From positions 76,938,607 to 77,002,606 of the forward strand of contig CM077005.1 of NCBI GenBank assembly GCA_039090855.1: a DNA stretch of 64,000 bases, in the 5' to 3' direction. This DNA comes from Macrothele yani. Lineage: Eukaryota > Arthropoda > Arachnida > Araneae > Macrothelidae. The translations under genes were made by a program, and so were the position numbers. Positions 51,782 through 64,000 of the stretch are shown here, piece after piece; positions within the stretch are counted from its first letter, which is position 1, and each line of letters starts with the position of its first letter. The notes below the pieces were generated by a model. The model did no database searches, was not told where the DNA came from, and saw only the letters and a program-made list of their open reading frames with translations.

Positions 51782-53699
51782 TACATTTTTTCTACATAAC
51801 CTTCGACGAAAAGTAGATACATGCACTTCATTTGATTTCCACTAACTTCAAGCACAGTTTGGGGATGATTAGCCGCTTAAGAAAGAGAAAAATGGCATCC
51901 ACAGGAGCTCTTACAAAGACAGTCACACTGCAGGCTGAGCCACTATCCACGAAAGATGCAATTTTTTATATATGCACTGCGCAGATACATGTTTGAATGA
52001 AACATTCTTGTGACATTACTGCATTTGATGTATTCTGCAGCAAACGTCAAAAAACTGGGTACTAAACTATGGAAAATTTTGTGTTGGTTGATCGCAGTGT
52101 GTTTCACCAACGCAAAATCTGAGGAAATTGGTTGGGGAAAAAATGTCCCCGTTTCATGCGTTTGCCATACTTCGTTCCATCGGTCTACCACTCATTCCCA
52201 AATTTATAATATCATTTGTATAAGGAAACAGTTGAGAATTTTCCGGAAGTCAAACCTACACTCCATCTTCTTTGATCCAAACAATATCATAACTCTGTTC
52301 TGAAAATGTTAAAATTTAGGAAGAAAAATTCAAACAGAATTTCGGTTAATACGAGTTAAATTGAAAACCTGGGTCTTCTCTGATTCAAAAAACATAATCC
52401 TGTGCTGAAAATCTTTCTAAGACTTAGAAAAAATATCATACAAGACATGGGTAAATTTACATTTGATTGGAACTTGATTTGATAAAATGATTTTATTTTG
52501 AGATAAGACGTAAAATGTTATCATTGCATACGGTACCGCTGATTCTTGATATTTGTCTCCTTCTCTTCAGACATTTGTAGTATGATAATCCCACAATTTC
52601 TATGGCTAAAATTGATTTGAGAAGCCCGTTGTCTAAGCTGCGTTAGTATTTTACTTCATGCATAAAACACATATTCATCGAGCGCATGTTTTATGCACTA
52701 AATTCGATTGCTACTGAGCAAAAATCACGAGTAAATTATGTTCCGGAAAGAGAGTAACTTGCTATTCGCAATTGCACTTTCTTCAGAAATAATTTCATTT
52801 CATATTTATGCAAATCCAGCGTAGACCTTTTGACACTTTCTCTTAAACATCGTATAAAAGAATAGTTGCATTAATTTCTCCTCCATACTTGCAAAATATT
52901 AGCATTATTCGAGGACTTTCACGTTTTCGGAGTTTGTAATAATAAATACTTTCGTAAAGGCGTGATACAGCTACTTCCCCAGTTCTATTCAATATGTGGC
53001 CCCAACGAAACTGAGAAAGGCTAATTTTTTGACTCAAAGAAAAAAAACTGCAAAATTCCTTCCCCTTCCTTTTCAATCTTTTCTTGTGTGAGTTACTGAC
53101 CGTATCGCTATTTACGTCTTCCAACTTTCACACAGAAATAATATTTTACTACAAACGTATTAGAAAAGAGTCACAAAAAATAAAGAAAATTGTCAAATTA
53201 GTATTTTCCCAAATGTATGAAGACAGAAATAAAAAAACGTTCAACATATATGAATATGTATAATAATGTTCCCCCTAGATATGTCTTAGAGAAATTCATT
53301 ATAAGATATGTGTTGCGTTGTAAAACTTGAATACCAGTTCTGTGCCGTAACAAGTTTTCGTCATTGATTTCTACCGCATTCCATTGGCCCCAATAAAAGG
53401 CAGAAGAGCGTACGGCGCTTCCACTTTGACATTCTACAGGACGGCATTGCTCGTCGGAACATCAACTGTTACATCCATTCTTCTAGTAGTCGTTCTTCTC
53501 CTACAAAACTTGAAGGCCATTTGTTAAAACTGCGCGCAGAGGAACATCGAGTATTGACAGATACATTCTTTCAGAAACCTCAGAAAGACTTGCCTTATTT
53601 AGGTCTCGACACTCTTGTATTTCACAGTCTCCCTCTTACTCCCGTCCTTCCCATACACGGAATTTTTCATTCTCCCCTCCCGTACCATTCGGTAACCTT
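51782..53699. other. intergenic, no gene recognised
   Basis: AT-rich. Near 53396 CAATAAAAGGCAGAAGAGCG, followed by GC-richer sequence with CATTCTACAGG, could be a core promoter or LTR part, but nothing downstream confirms it. The 66-codon ORF at 53521-53721 is unsupported. Confidence 0.35.
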
Positions 53700-53717
53700 T
53701 AAAACTTTCAGTCATCG

Positions 53718-53960
53718 GTGAAATATGGTCGAATTAGACTTCAGATGTTGGAGGGGAACTACACCGCTACACTTTCTCCTGGAAAGGAACTCATTAAGCG
53801 GCACAGCCCAAGAGCTGCTTCTGTCAGAGCACGTAGGAAGAGGAAACGAAAGCAGAGTTCAGAAGAAATAGATTCCCTTGAAATGAATGGCAATTCAAGG
53901 AATTTCTTGTAAAAAAAAAGAGGGGGGGCGGTGATGTAGAACCTTTTAATTACTAACAGA
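53718..53960 (+). other. possible 3' end of an LTR retroelement (coding tail, polypurine tract, LTR start)
   Basis: A frame with no upstream ATG runs to TAA at 53910 and is very basic near its end (RARRKRKRKQSSEE). It is followed by A9GAGGGGGGGCGGTGA and then TGTAGAACC (53935). The purine tract plus TGTA mirrors the TRIM polypurine tract/LTR junctions at 39534-39570 and 51566-51605. No second LTR copy or integrase motif was found, so this rests on the junction only. Confidence 0.35.
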
Positions 53961-56484
53961 GGATTTCAGCTTCTAGTAATTAAAGGATTCCGCTATTAGT
54001 TAGTTACGACAATTCATTAACAATCGCTAACTTGTATACAGGCACTATAACAGTTGTACGAATTGTCAAGGTCTGACTGACAAAGCAAAAAATGCTTTTT
54101 CGTGTCTTTCAGATACCATCTTATTTTAAGACAGATTAAGTGCCATTGCAACTCGTTCAGTTCTTGACAAATTCTGTGAAAAGTTATACGCTTCTCTAAC
54201 GGGGATGAAAGACCAACGTAGATGGTTTTAGTTTTTCAGACACTTATTCCTCCTTTCCTACCACTGCTCTTTGGAAGAACCACACCAATGGATTCTTGCC
54301 CTTCACGTTTTTTCATTCTTCAATTTTTTGAAAAAGAAAACTGCAAACGATAACCTCTGGAGAGTAAAGAAGAAATGTTTTCATGTTTTAATATTTTTTA
54401 TCTGAATGGACTGTGCTAGGTAAACAAATGCCTCTTTTGTGCAACCACAATTCATTTGGTACCGTTAGAAGGCGAGAAGACGAAATAACTTCAATAGTTT
54501 CTACAGCAGATATGTTAATTGATAGTATGATGCAATTGATCAAATTTGTCGCGTATAATATCGTCATGATTGAAAACAAAAACAATCACAGCTACGTAAT
54601 TTACCCTTTTTTTGTCGAGACAATGGAGAAAGATACCTCTCAAAAATTGGCTTCGGCTACTGTACATCAGTGTTAATCAAACCTCCGATGAACTTTTTTG
54701 CTGGTGCTTCCCTTATTGTAATAATGGGAAGAATGGACAGATGTATCTGAGATACTCTTCATTTCAAAATTTTCAATATGAACGGATTGGCACGAATTTT
54801 GAAAATGTCATAATCTTCAGTAATTTTAAAAATATGATATTTTGTCATTCCGTACTGAATTTGCATTTACGTTATGGTTTCACACTTTGTACAGGTTATC
54901 AGCTGCTTAGAACTCACTTTATTCTCTAGCAGACCTTGGTTTTTGGCAGAAATTTAAAATAACTCGTACACATAGAACTATTTCCTTTCATGCTATAGCA
55001 TCAGCCTACAAATTTAGATGGAGGACACTACTGTTCTAAGACCACTGCATTGAACGTTATACAGAAATTTAGAAAACGAACACAGAAATTTAATTAATTC
55101 AAACTTTGATATAAGCTTCTTCGGACTGTGTTCATAAAACTTTTGGCTTTGTTTAAGGCTTCTCATTAAAAATTGTTATTGAGTTTCATTGAACAATATG
55201 TAATGCATAATTTCATAAGCACTTTTGCTCTGAAAAATGAAAGAGAAGCCAAATATTAGTGCATTCATATTGAATTATCACATCAGTATTTCCTTCCTTT
55301 GGAAAATCTGGCATTATTCAATTGCTTTGGAACGAATTTTTCTTCTCGCTTCTTTTGAATTTTCTGCTACGTTTATTGAAATTCCGAAAGATGCAACTGT
55401 GAACAGATTTTCGTAAAGTCACTTAGTGCTGACTCTAATTTTATTTTTAATGTGGTTCTGCTTCTTTGGACAATTCAAGAATTAACCCTAGAAGTTGTAA
55501 AAAATGCACATGTACAAAACAGCTGTCAGAGGACAAAAATAATTTCGTTAAAAAATATTTCTTTTGCGCGTGAAACATGTTTATATGATATGAAGTTACC
55601 AATATTTAAATTTATGAAGTTTCTATGTTAATTTGTAGGATTACTCGTCGAGATGATGAAATTTATTAATTTTAATGCTTCTCAACAATGATTTTTTACT
55701 TTCGATACTTTTAAAACTGTTTTAGGTACAGGGAAATGTGTCATTCCCCTCCGTTTTTTGAGAGATACGTAACGATAAGCACTTTTTTTATTTTTTCGTT
55801 CAATTTTCCTTTGAATACTAAGTTGAATCAATCATAGTCTCCCCAATTTAAGCTCGAATTTCCCGCTGGATGCTAAATGAAGCCATAGAAATATTTTTTC
55901 TAACATGAAAATTTTCGCACTAAATTTTAGCCAAAGTTAAATGAAGTTTTAAAACGGATTTAATGTTTTGATAAAGGCAAAGAAAGATTTATGAAAATGT
56001 TTCAGTTCATTTTTTAAGTTTTCTGATAAAGAGAAGACAAAATTCATGAAAATTATGTCAACTCATTTCTTAAAACTGTGGAAATATTTTCTCTTACTTG
56101 ATAAATAGTCTTATGTAGAAAGCTTGGCTGTTTTAGAGAAATGTGTACTAACTAAGAACAATTCTTAAGATTACAAAAAAGACAATTCAGGCTTTATAAG
56201 TTCCCTGATAAAGCCTGAGTAAGAATTATAGAGTAAATTAATATTTATGCAGCAAATTAATTAACCTAAGTCTTGTCACTAATCAGTATCTGCTTCAGAA
56301 ATGCATCAACCCCCAGACTTAACGCAACACAAAGCTCTGCGCAGATGGTAGCAACACAAAAGAACTTCTGATAAAATGCCAAATCCTTTGATATCTAACG
56401 AGCACACAACGTTTCTAAACAGCAGATGATTGTGGGCGATTTTTTAACATGTCTTTTGTAAGAAAAAAAAGTACGTACTTATAG
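53961..56484. other. intergenic, no gene recognised
   Basis: AT-rich sequence. Short ORFs at 54388-54929 on both strands show no family resemblance. No repeats identified. Confidence 0.45.
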
Positions 56485-58190
56485 TATCACTTTGTCTGTC
56501 CGTCCACCTGTGGACACCATAACTCTGCAACTATTAGTCCGATTTAAAAACTATTTTTGCTTTGGAAAGCTTGAAATGTGAGAACGCTGATCCTTGCGTT
56601 CTGGTTTTTTTTCTGCGTAAATTTGCCGCTAGAGGACGAAAATGCAGAAGCTTCCGAATTCAAATTGCATTTATTTCATGTATTTGCTTTTAAACATCCA
56701 ATTGAAAAACTTCTTCCTTGTATTCCATGCCATTTATAACGAAAACTATCTTCGTATACAATTTCTTTTTCAAGTAATTCATAGACTTTCCACTCGGGAG
56801 CGTAAAGGTAAATTGCGATTTCCCAAATGTCTCTGTTTCTACATGTCCCATTTGGAAAAAAAAATCCTGAATTGGATACAGCTCATGGCCGCAAATGTTT
56901 TGTATTTATTTTCTAATTTTTGATAAAGAATAATTTGGCCACCGAGGAGCGTAAGTATTGATTATTACTGCTTCTGACGTATTTGCGGCAAAATCTGAGC
57001 TTCTGAGAACTTGATAGAAATATTTCTTCCGTGGATCGATGACGTTCACCTCGAAAAATCTTTTGAGAATACCTGCTGTTTAAAATAGTGCGCAGTTTTT
57101 CCGCCAGGGGCGTAGATGTACACATAACGCAGTTTTTCCGCCAGGGGCGTAGATGTACACATAAATTATGTCGATATATCTACATTGCAGAGTCCGATTT
57201 AAAAAATTCTTTAAAGGAGAGCGTTTCCGGTGCGAAATGTTCAACATATAACTTCGAATTTTTGTTTACAATCAAGTGTGCCGCTAGAGGGCGTAAGTTT
57301 CCTTTTCCGTTTGCAGCATTTTTACATTATTATCTGCGGAACTGAAAATCTGATTTAAAAAATTATTTTTCGGTCAGATACTACTAACTATGAAAACATT
57401 CTGTGAGTTTTTCCTTCCCAGAATAATGCAAAATTTTGCTCCTGGAGGGTCAAATGTTTAATTTGTTTCATTAGAAAAATGTTTAATGTCCGATTAAAAA
57501 AATTCTTTTAACACCTCATGCCCTTTACCTCGTGGAACACCTTAGGTTTGTACTTGTTAAGTTTCTTGTAGTTCACAGTTCTGTCGCTGTGTAGTGATTG
57601 AGTACTTTTGTTTGCAGCTGCATCTCCGCTTCTCAAAACCTTTCGACAAATTTCTTTTTTTACTGTATGCCATTCGCTGCAATAAAGATGGGAATATTGT
57701 CCTCAATGCACAGCTTTCCTGCTAGAGGCCGTAAAGGTCAAAACCTTTTTATCGCTATTTCTGCTTCCGGGAAACGTATTTGAAAAGTCATTTTCCTTGG
57801 CATAGCTTTTGCCGTGAAGAATAATTTTTGGGTATTTTCAACTTTTCCATTTTGCAAAATTCTTCGGTTTGGAAACGTAAAGTTTTATCATGTTTCCTTC
57901 TATATTTCTTCTTTTAACTGTTCTATTTGAAAATCTCTTTGTCTCTAATATTTTCTTTTGCTATGAGAATCTTTTTGTGCGCCATTTGTTAATCTTCGTA
58001 ACATATTTTTTAGCCTCTGTGGAGAGTAAGTAGTGCTTCTATTTCTTGATGTTTTATCGATTGTAAAAATCCGGTTGGTTTCTTTTTCTAACCGGTTCCA
58101 TTGACTTTGAATAACTTTGATAAATTTTATTCGAGTCGAAAAAAATTCAAAAAACATGCTCATTACAACTGAAAAAGAAATTCGATGTCA
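56485..58190 (+). repeat. satellite-like array, inverted counterpart of 2535-4320
   Basis: Head CTTTGTCTGTCCGTCCACCT and ATAACTCTGCAACTATTAGT match 4228-4300 reversed. The far end (AACCGGTTCCATTGACTTTG at 58090, then the GATGTCATCTTTCTT stretch) matches 2540-2645 reversed. In between, GCCGCTAGAGG-type sites recur about every 150-165 bp (56627, 56790, 56942, 57107, 57281, 57432, 57718). A 37-bp unit with CGCAGTTTTTCCGCCAGGGG is duplicated in tandem at 57091 and 57128. More worn than the left array. Confidence 0.7.
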
Positions 58191-58575
58191 TCTTTCTTAT
58201 TCCACACTACCAGAACTGATGTTGATTATTGTAACCACAACGTCACGTACCCTAGTTCTCCTGTTTTTCGAAATAGCGTGTTGCACACCATCGATGTTCA
58301 CTTTGGTCACAGCAGTAGCCGACACATGTCCATGCAGTTCATGTGCTACTACTTCTCGGTCCGGAAAAGTTGTTGTTGCCCCAGTCGCAGACACTTACCT
58401 TCGGCAGCTTTTTATGCCTGTACTGTGCTTACCATCTTCGTAAAGTTTCAGCGGGTTTCATCGTTTCTTTCACAAGGAATTTAATAATGCAACGCTGTTC
58501 CGCGCTCAGTTACACCTCTACAGACTCCATGCTTCCCATAATGCACATCTCACGTGACACGTCGACGAAAGCACT
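58165..58575 (-). pseudogene. mariner transposase N-terminal remnant (M3)
   Basis: Minus strand, broken frames: LSAEQRCIIKFLVKETMKPA (about 58545-58485), ETLRRW then stop, and later AVTKVNIDGVQHAISKNRRT, VRDVVVTIINISSGSVE (58330-58197). These match the HTH domain of SETMAR-type mariner transposases. It directly follows the satellite array. No catalytic domain. The + ORFs over it are shadows. Confidence 0.65.
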
Positions 58576-58585
58576 ACTGGCGTGA

Positions 58586-60219
58586 AGGGGAAGCTCACTC
58601 GCATTTACCGTACGGATTCTGTTGCAGCCGATAAGTCGTATGGAGAGTCATAATAAAAAATCCAGGTCAACTTTGAACTATCTTCGTACTTTCCCAGAGC
58701 AATAAAATTTAAAAAGAACAATGTCAAGACAAGGGAGTATAATTCCTCATCACTTTCTATGGGAAATAAAAGATTCTTTTCCGTCTGAAATGTGGTACCG
58801 TATTTGAAAAGAAATATGCAACATTCTTTAAACAGAAAGCATCAGTGGTATTTAAAACTAATGGTATTGTTACTTTAAAAGAAGGAAACGAGCATACTTA
58901 TTGCTCATATTCTAACATTGGTTGGTGAAAAAAAAAGAAAATCTTCCAGACTTGATAAAAAACTGAAGGCTTAATTTCAAATAAATATCAAGCAATATTA
59001 TTTTTGTATTAATGGGACCTCTTTCAACTATATATACTCCCAGTCTTTTTCGTTTGGCGCGCTGGTGTGTATATATACGCCTGGCAAACTTAAGAGAACA
59101 TGGACTAAGAAGTCAGTGTCATTTCTTCATTTCAACGGAAATTGTAATACGATTGGAATTTGCCTTTTTAATTTCCGGAATTCTCATATGATTAAAAACC
59201 GTCGCTGCTGGGGTTGTGCAGGCAAGTTCCTTAGGTATGAATTAACGTAATGCCACAGGACGCAGACAATTTCTCTCTTTCTCTGTGCGTCTGACTACTA
59301 CAGAAGCAGAAACTTTAACTTCTAGTAATTGGAATACGTAATTTTTTTGCTCCTAATTTATTTTGGCGCTCTCGCAAACATGCTTCCTTCAAAAGATTAC
59401 GTTTTACAACTTCCTCCGGGAATCTGGTGACAGAGCTAAACTCAATAGGCAAATTAAGAGTCTTCCTCCGTTTCTTTACCTCTTTTTTAATAATCTCGTC
59501 TGATTACAATAACAGGAAAAAAGAAGAAAAAACAATGTTGATTCATTTACGGATTTCAGCTTTCACTTAAATCCTTCTTGGTATATATACTCGCAAAGTT
59601 AAAAACAAAATATTTTGCGACTTTGAAGGAAATGGCATGCATCCAGCGATTGTAATTAATTTCCATCTCGAAACATTAATTCTGCAGCTCCGCTTCATCA
59701 ACGTCGAGCAAGTATTTTCCTAAATGAAATAAGAGAGTTGATTACAATTCCTTTTTTGCTCAAACATTTACATACTTTATGCTTCGCCCAATCTGTGCTG
59801 AACTTTAAAAAAAAAAAATTTTAACGCATTTTTAAAATATTTGTCTCGACTTCCATTGAAATAGCAAGTTTTAAGCTTATTAACTTATTTCCTAATATGA
59901 TGAAATTAAAAGGAAACAGAAATCCCAAAATAACGCAGGTATCCTACAGGATCTTTATAACAATATTGGAATTTGCTAATGAATGCATGCAATACCGAAA
60001 TTCTTTTAGCTCCTTCTACTGCATCTCTGTACTTTTCTGCTTTCGATTTGTATCTTTTTTTTTTTAATATGAAATTAGATTATGTAAAATTTCTGCACTT
60101 ACGTTATTGACGGACTTGCTACTGGTATGAGATGTAGAATTTTGAATGTGTTAACAAAAATAAAGAGTAAAATATTAAAACAATCCATTTCAAGTTTGCG
60201 TAAATATGAATCGCCAAAG
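58586..60219. other. intergenic, no gene recognised
   Basis: AT-rich; TATATATAC-type stretches at about 59030-59075; no supported gene or repeat. Confidence 0.45.
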
Positions 60220-60532
60220 GTACCCCGAAAAAAATAAGTGACGTGAATACACGGAAAATTCCTAAAAATAACGTGCAGCAAATTTGCCGGTAGGTGTTTT
60301 TTTAACGGAATTTCCGTTTTTAAAAGTTTCCGTTTCTTCTAAATTCCGTGTTTTCACAGATTTTCCGTAATCAGGTATCCCGTTTATTTAAGAAAAAGTC
60401 CGTTTCGGGTTTTCCCGTGTTTCTACAGAAATTTCGCAGAATCTCCAATTTTGACATTTTGATATACTTTTCGTTTGCGCCTGATTGGGAACGAACTAGC
60501 TTCACTCAGCTTCGTCTTTTAAAGACGCGGTG

Positions 60533-60607
60533 AGCTAAAATAAAAAACCTAAAGCGGAGTCAAGCTACCCATTGAGCTAAATTAAAAAGCCTAAAGCGGA
60601 GTCAAGC
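60533..60607. repeat. short tandem duplication
   Basis: AAACCTAAAGCGGAGTCAAG and AAGCCTAAAGCGGAGTCAAG, about 48 bp apart, with shared TGAGCTAAA.TAAAAA leads. Confidence 0.75.
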
Positions 60608-60937
60608 ATGAAGCTGAACTCTAATTGCGCAATCATGAAATGTTTTTTGCTATTAATGCGAATGAATTAGTAATTTCTGTTCGGTTTTGGAGCTCATTAA
60701 TTTTCTGAATAGGTTCGTAAGAATTTAATATTTCTATAGGAGGACTTAATACAAATTGCGTGCTTTTTTTCATCATGATTTTTCGAAGCAATAGAATGCT
60801 TTGGAAATTGAGATTTTTTAAACTGACAATGACTTTCAATTACCTTTAAAGGCTGTCTTTGAATGAATGTAAGAAAAGTTCTATCGTATATCTGCAATGT
60901 AAATTCTTTTGTACACATTTTCTCGTAGACTATTACT

Positions 60938-60982
60938 TTGTAGTGTTTGAAATTTTGAGCACAAATTTCAAACACTACAAAG
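60938..60982. repeat. near-perfect hairpin, about 19-bp arms
   Basis: CTTTGTAGTGTTTGAAATT, an 8-base loop region, then AATTTCAAACACTACAAAG. Followed directly by a 35-bp tandem pair (GTGCCACGTTATTATTCCGA at 60981 and 61020). Confidence 0.85.
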
Positions 60983-62165
60983 TGTGCCACGTTATTATTC
61001 CGAAAAAAATTGTTAATATGTGCCACGTTATTATTCCGAAAAAATTGTTAAACATTTTTTTAAAATTCAATTTATCTGTCTCGAAAGTATTCCAATTTGG
61101 GCGCTAGATGGCGCGTTAAGTTAGCTTAGCAGTGTTTCTGTCTGGAAGAAACGAAATCTCTCATTTCTGTCTGATTTTTTTAATTATCTAGGCCAAATAG
61201 GAATAATTAATGGGGCCAAAACTGAGACAGGAATCTTGCTTCCCATAAATCATCTTAAATCCTACTGTACCTTCATTTTTTGAAGAGAAAATGTGTACAT
61301 TAGCAGAGAACCCCTGAATTTGAGCTGCATAAACTCCGCCTACCTACTAAGCTCCGCCCCCAAATGACATCATTGGTTAAAAAGTAACAGCGGGATTTTG
61401 TCTTTTCATTGTGGAGCCAACGAGAGACCGCTGCCATTCTGAATATGGCGAGATCTGCAGTGATTTGTTGACACTAACATCTGGGGCAGTCCCTCAAGAA
61501 GTAAACGCCACGCCCAAGATGTATCTATCGCAGAAGATGAACATTAACACTCTTAAGGAAAATTGCAATATACTGTTTTATAGCACTATTTAACAAAAAT
61601 CTTAAATATAAAATTTACTCTTGATAGATACAATAGCTTTTGTTTTAAGGAGTCCACAGACTGTTACAAAAACATCGTACAACCTGTACAATAATTTGCG
61701 TACCTTGTTTCTTACAGTAGCACTTTACAATAGCTGGTGCAGAAAATGGTGGTACAGAAGAACGAAAATCCTGTGCCAGAGTAAGCAGAATTTCATGCGA
61801 TATGCTATCCACAACATACGATCTCGTTGCAGAACTTCAAATCACATTCTTCGATAGACTGAAATTTAATAGTTAATCAAACCTTAAGTATTCCCACGAA
61901 TTGATCCTTTTGCCGAAAACTTTCCGTAATATGGATACGAAAAAAGTGAGAACAGAATTTTTTTTCCCGTTAATGTACGAAAGGAATTGCAGAAAGGTTT
62001 CTTAAGTTTCAGAATTTTCCGTTAACACCTCTTAAAAACGGCAATTTACCGTTAAAATACGAAATGAATTGGGGAAAGGTTTCTGAAAATTTTGAATTTT
62101 TCTGGAGTACGAAACATACGTGAAATTAATGGATTTTTTTCTGACATTTCACGGAAAAGGTTGTG

Positions 62166-62483
62166 TTAGAAATATGCTTCATTAATTCAGTAAAAGAATC
62201 ACTGAAAATGGTTCGTGAATTTCAGAAAATGTTTTACAGTGTAGTTTTTGTTAGTTTGAAATTATCGATATACTTCCTCTTTTCTGTTTACACATAGATT
62301 TGCGCTTTTATAACATCTTAAATTGCACAGTTCGTTTTCTTTCCAGAAAATGTTATTTCATGAGCAGAAAACGTTTTTGTAGAAAATTTCTAAGTATGTG
62401 CTGTCACTCGTGTAACATTCAGTGAGACGGGAAATTCATGTACCCCTCCAGCCTCTTAGGACTTCTGAGAATGTCTCTCTCTA

Positions 62484-62514
<31 letters not shown>

Positions 62515-62949
62515 TAAATCTTCCTAGGAATGCCACAAATCTTCTTGGGATCCTCATTTCTCCCTGCAAGCCACGTGATTGCAGCTAAATGGTTCTACCT
62601 GGCTATACATCTAACTTCTCGCAATCCTTTTGTTTCTCTATTGACATTTATAAATAATTCTTTGTGCCAGAGTGGAGCATCACGCACACTAATGTAACAA
62701 CATTCCCGGAGAGCCCCTTTTTATCTATAGCCTTAACAAAACAGTTTCCATTGTATAAGAATGCACGCGCATGCAAGTATACCTCGTGGCCTTTCCCATT
62801 TTGAAACGTTATCATCTCATCATTCACTAAATTAAAGTTCTATTTGATGGGTTCCTTACTAAAACTACCGAGTTACGCCTTTCCTTTGGAATAGATTTTC
62901 CTTTATTGGAAGTATAAATTCATATTTCAAAAATTAAATATAGTTATTT
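62166..62949. other. intergenic with a CT/CA microsatellite
   Basis: (CT)n followed by (CA)n at 62474-62514. Nothing else recognised. Confidence 0.6.
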
Positions 62950-63180
62950 TTCCTTTCCACTTCGGGGTTTGACAACCACCTTGAGCAACTCTGACATGAG
63001 TGCAACAAGCAGTCACCAGCCCCAATTTGTGGCCACTGGTTCCTGACAAGAGAGAGTCGGTTCAGCGTAAGACAAGCACACTATGCATGCCTCAACAGTG
63101 ACTCGAACCCGAACCCATCTTGGACGCATGATTAGAAGCCAACAGTTCGCACCACTCGACTACCAGAGTGGAAAGTGTAG
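62950..63180 (-). repeat. tRNA-derived SINE (SINE-1), degraded
   Basis: rc head CCACTCTGGTAGTCGAGTGG; B-box GGTTCGAGTCAC. Body GGAACCAGTGGCCACAAATT and AGAGTTGCTCAAGGTGGTTG; left tail region AAATAACTATA. Confidence 0.8.
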
Positions 63181-63206
63181 GCATACGCAGAGTGTCCTTG
63201 AACTTA

Positions 63207-63380
63207 GTGAAAAGCTTCCAAATACGTGGAGACAATGTGAATATACAAAGCCATCGCTCTTCCCACGTTTTCTTTAATAAGCGCACAGCAACCGAAAATT
63301 TGTTTTCCGGACACCACTGGGATCGCACCCCAGATCTCTCGATAACTAGCCGAGTGCGTTCGCCTTACGCTACGGTGGCC
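63207..63380 (-). repeat. tRNA-derived SINE (SINE-2)
   Basis: rc: GGCCACCGTAGCGTAAGGCG (A-box), GGGGTGCGATCCCAGTGGTG (B-box), then TTTTCGGTTGCTGTGCGCTT, AACGTGGGAAGAGCGATGGC and CACATTGTCTCCACGTATTT. This gives the linear order of the family whose palindromic forms lie at 15531 and 63579. Confidence 0.75.
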
Positions 63381-63540
63381 AACAAACCACGGCGCTATCT
63401 GTGCTTATCTGTCAGCATCTGACTTCACAAATCCATAGAGATGGGCTCAGCAACTGAAACGTCTCCATCTGGTGGAGCTTAACGGCACAGACTATTAAAT
63501 TATAGCTAATAAATTCAAAGGGCGAGAGTGACAGTGAAAA

Positions 63541-63684
63541 TCTTCCAAATGCGTGGAGACAATGTGAATAGGCGAAGTCATTGCGCTTTCCACGTTTTCT
63601 TTAATTAACACACAGCAACCGAAAAATTCCTAACAATTTTTCGGTTGCTGTGTGTTAATTGAAGAAAACGTGGAAAAAGCGATG
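63541..63684. repeat. SINE-2-derived palindrome (50-bp arms, 6-bp loop)
   Basis: CATTGCGCTTTCCACGTTTT ... CAGCAACCGAAAAATT at 63579-63628, loop CCTAAC, then the complement to AACGTGGAAAAAGCGATG at 63684. The flank (TCTTCCAAATGCGTGGAGAC) repeats that at 63213-63232. Confidence 0.85.
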
Positions 63685-63722
63685 ACTTTGTCTGTGTCCT
63701 TGAACTTTTTTGGCTTCCAATA

Positions 63723-63757
63723 TGTGTGTGTGTGTGTGTGTGTGCGCGTGCGCGCGT
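63723..63757. repeat. (TG)n/(CG) microsatellite
   Basis: TG repeated about ten times, then GCGCGTGCGCGCG, a purine-pyrimidine alternating tract with Z-DNA potential. Confidence 0.9.
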
Positions 63758-64000
63758 AGTCTCATGCATGTACTCCAAATATTGTACAAACTTCGATATC
63801 TGTGGACTCCTTGCGAATTACCTACAGCTGCCTTTTAATTTGTAGTGTTTGTTCTTACATTGAAAAAGTATTTATGCGCGAACAATCACAAAAAAAAAAA
63901 AAAATACAAAAAAAAAAAAAAAAAAAGGAACTCGTAGAAATATTTTACTTTTCAATTGTTTATTTTTTTTAACTTTATTTATGGTCTTATATCCTGTATG
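63758..64000. other. intergenic with poly(A) stretches
   Basis: A-rich homopolymers at about 63889-63925; nothing else recognised before the window ends. Confidence 0.6.

Larger units (their letters stand above)
60220..62165. repeat. AT-rich region with CCGTTTTTAA / TTAAAAACGG motifs at both ends
   Basis: The left part (60225-60420) has ACGGAAAA and TTTCCGTTTTTAAAAGTTTC; the right part (61900-62165) has CTCTTAAAAACGGCAATTTA and CACGGAAAAGG. The two look partly reverse-complementary, which could mark ends of an old inverted element, but divergence is high. No ORF of interest; the 60-codon ORF at 61411-61593 is unsupported. Confidence 0.35.

Overview
This 64 kb window looks like non-coding chromosomal DNA of an arthropod, most likely a chelicerate and probably a spider. 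I base this on the eukaryotic repeat content, the AT-rich base composition, the absence of any compact or operon-like gene, and the dense mix of Tc1-like, mariner, RTE, Penelope and tRNA-SINE copies, whose transposase sequences resemble those I associate with orb-weaver genomes. The species assignment is inference. I found no host gene I can name. One weak candidate terminal exon (34590-34785) is listed.

Layout from the left. 1-2.5 kb: little besides one SINE. 2.5-4.3 kb: a tandem array of about 150-bp monomers carrying a CGCCCCCTAGCGG-type motif; a related array in opposite orientation lies at 56.5-58.2 kb. 4.4-6.6 kb: a foldback-like element with long inverted arms. 7.2-10.5 kb: a SINE, then inverted Penelope-like 3' ends enclosing a DD36E Tc1 element. 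12.8-14.2 kb: a hAT remnant. 15-18.9 kb: SINEs, a LINE remnant and a mariner remnant. 18.9-20.5 and 29.5-31.1 kb: two copies of an unclassified 1.6-kb DNA element (TIR CCCAGCAAAAACA). 23-27.1 kb: a Tc1 element next to a 5'-truncated RTE retrotransposon. 28.2-31.6 kb: a 146-bp satellite, then a LINE split by the 1.6-kb element. 32-34.2 kb: inverted tRNA-SINEs, one split by an almost intact Tc1. 36-38.8 kb: mariner and Tc1 remnants. 39.2-41.2 kb: two miniature LTR elements. 43-46.4 kb: two decayed Tc1 elements. 46.6-49.7 kb: a full-length RTE copy with target-site duplication. 49.8-51.8 kb: a Tc1 remnant and a complete miniature LTR element. The rest is mostly featureless AT-rich DNA with small repeats and SINEs.

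The most interesting system is a family of TRIM-like elements (51274-51777; 40791-41218 on the minus strand; and a hybrid at 39241-40093). Each has short TG-starting LTRs that carry a tRNA-like module with pol III A/B boxes, a tRNA-Lys-type primer binding site, an internal region of only about 140 bp with a conserved hairpin, a polypurine tract, and 4-bp target duplications. None can encode protein, so they must depend on an autonomous partner. The hybrid copy ends in a 530-bp LTR with TATA box and poly(A) signal that may belong to that partner.

All coding sequences seen are transposon genes and nearly all are broken. Several copies are nested, which gives a relative insertion order and natural filled/empty-site comparisons inside the window.
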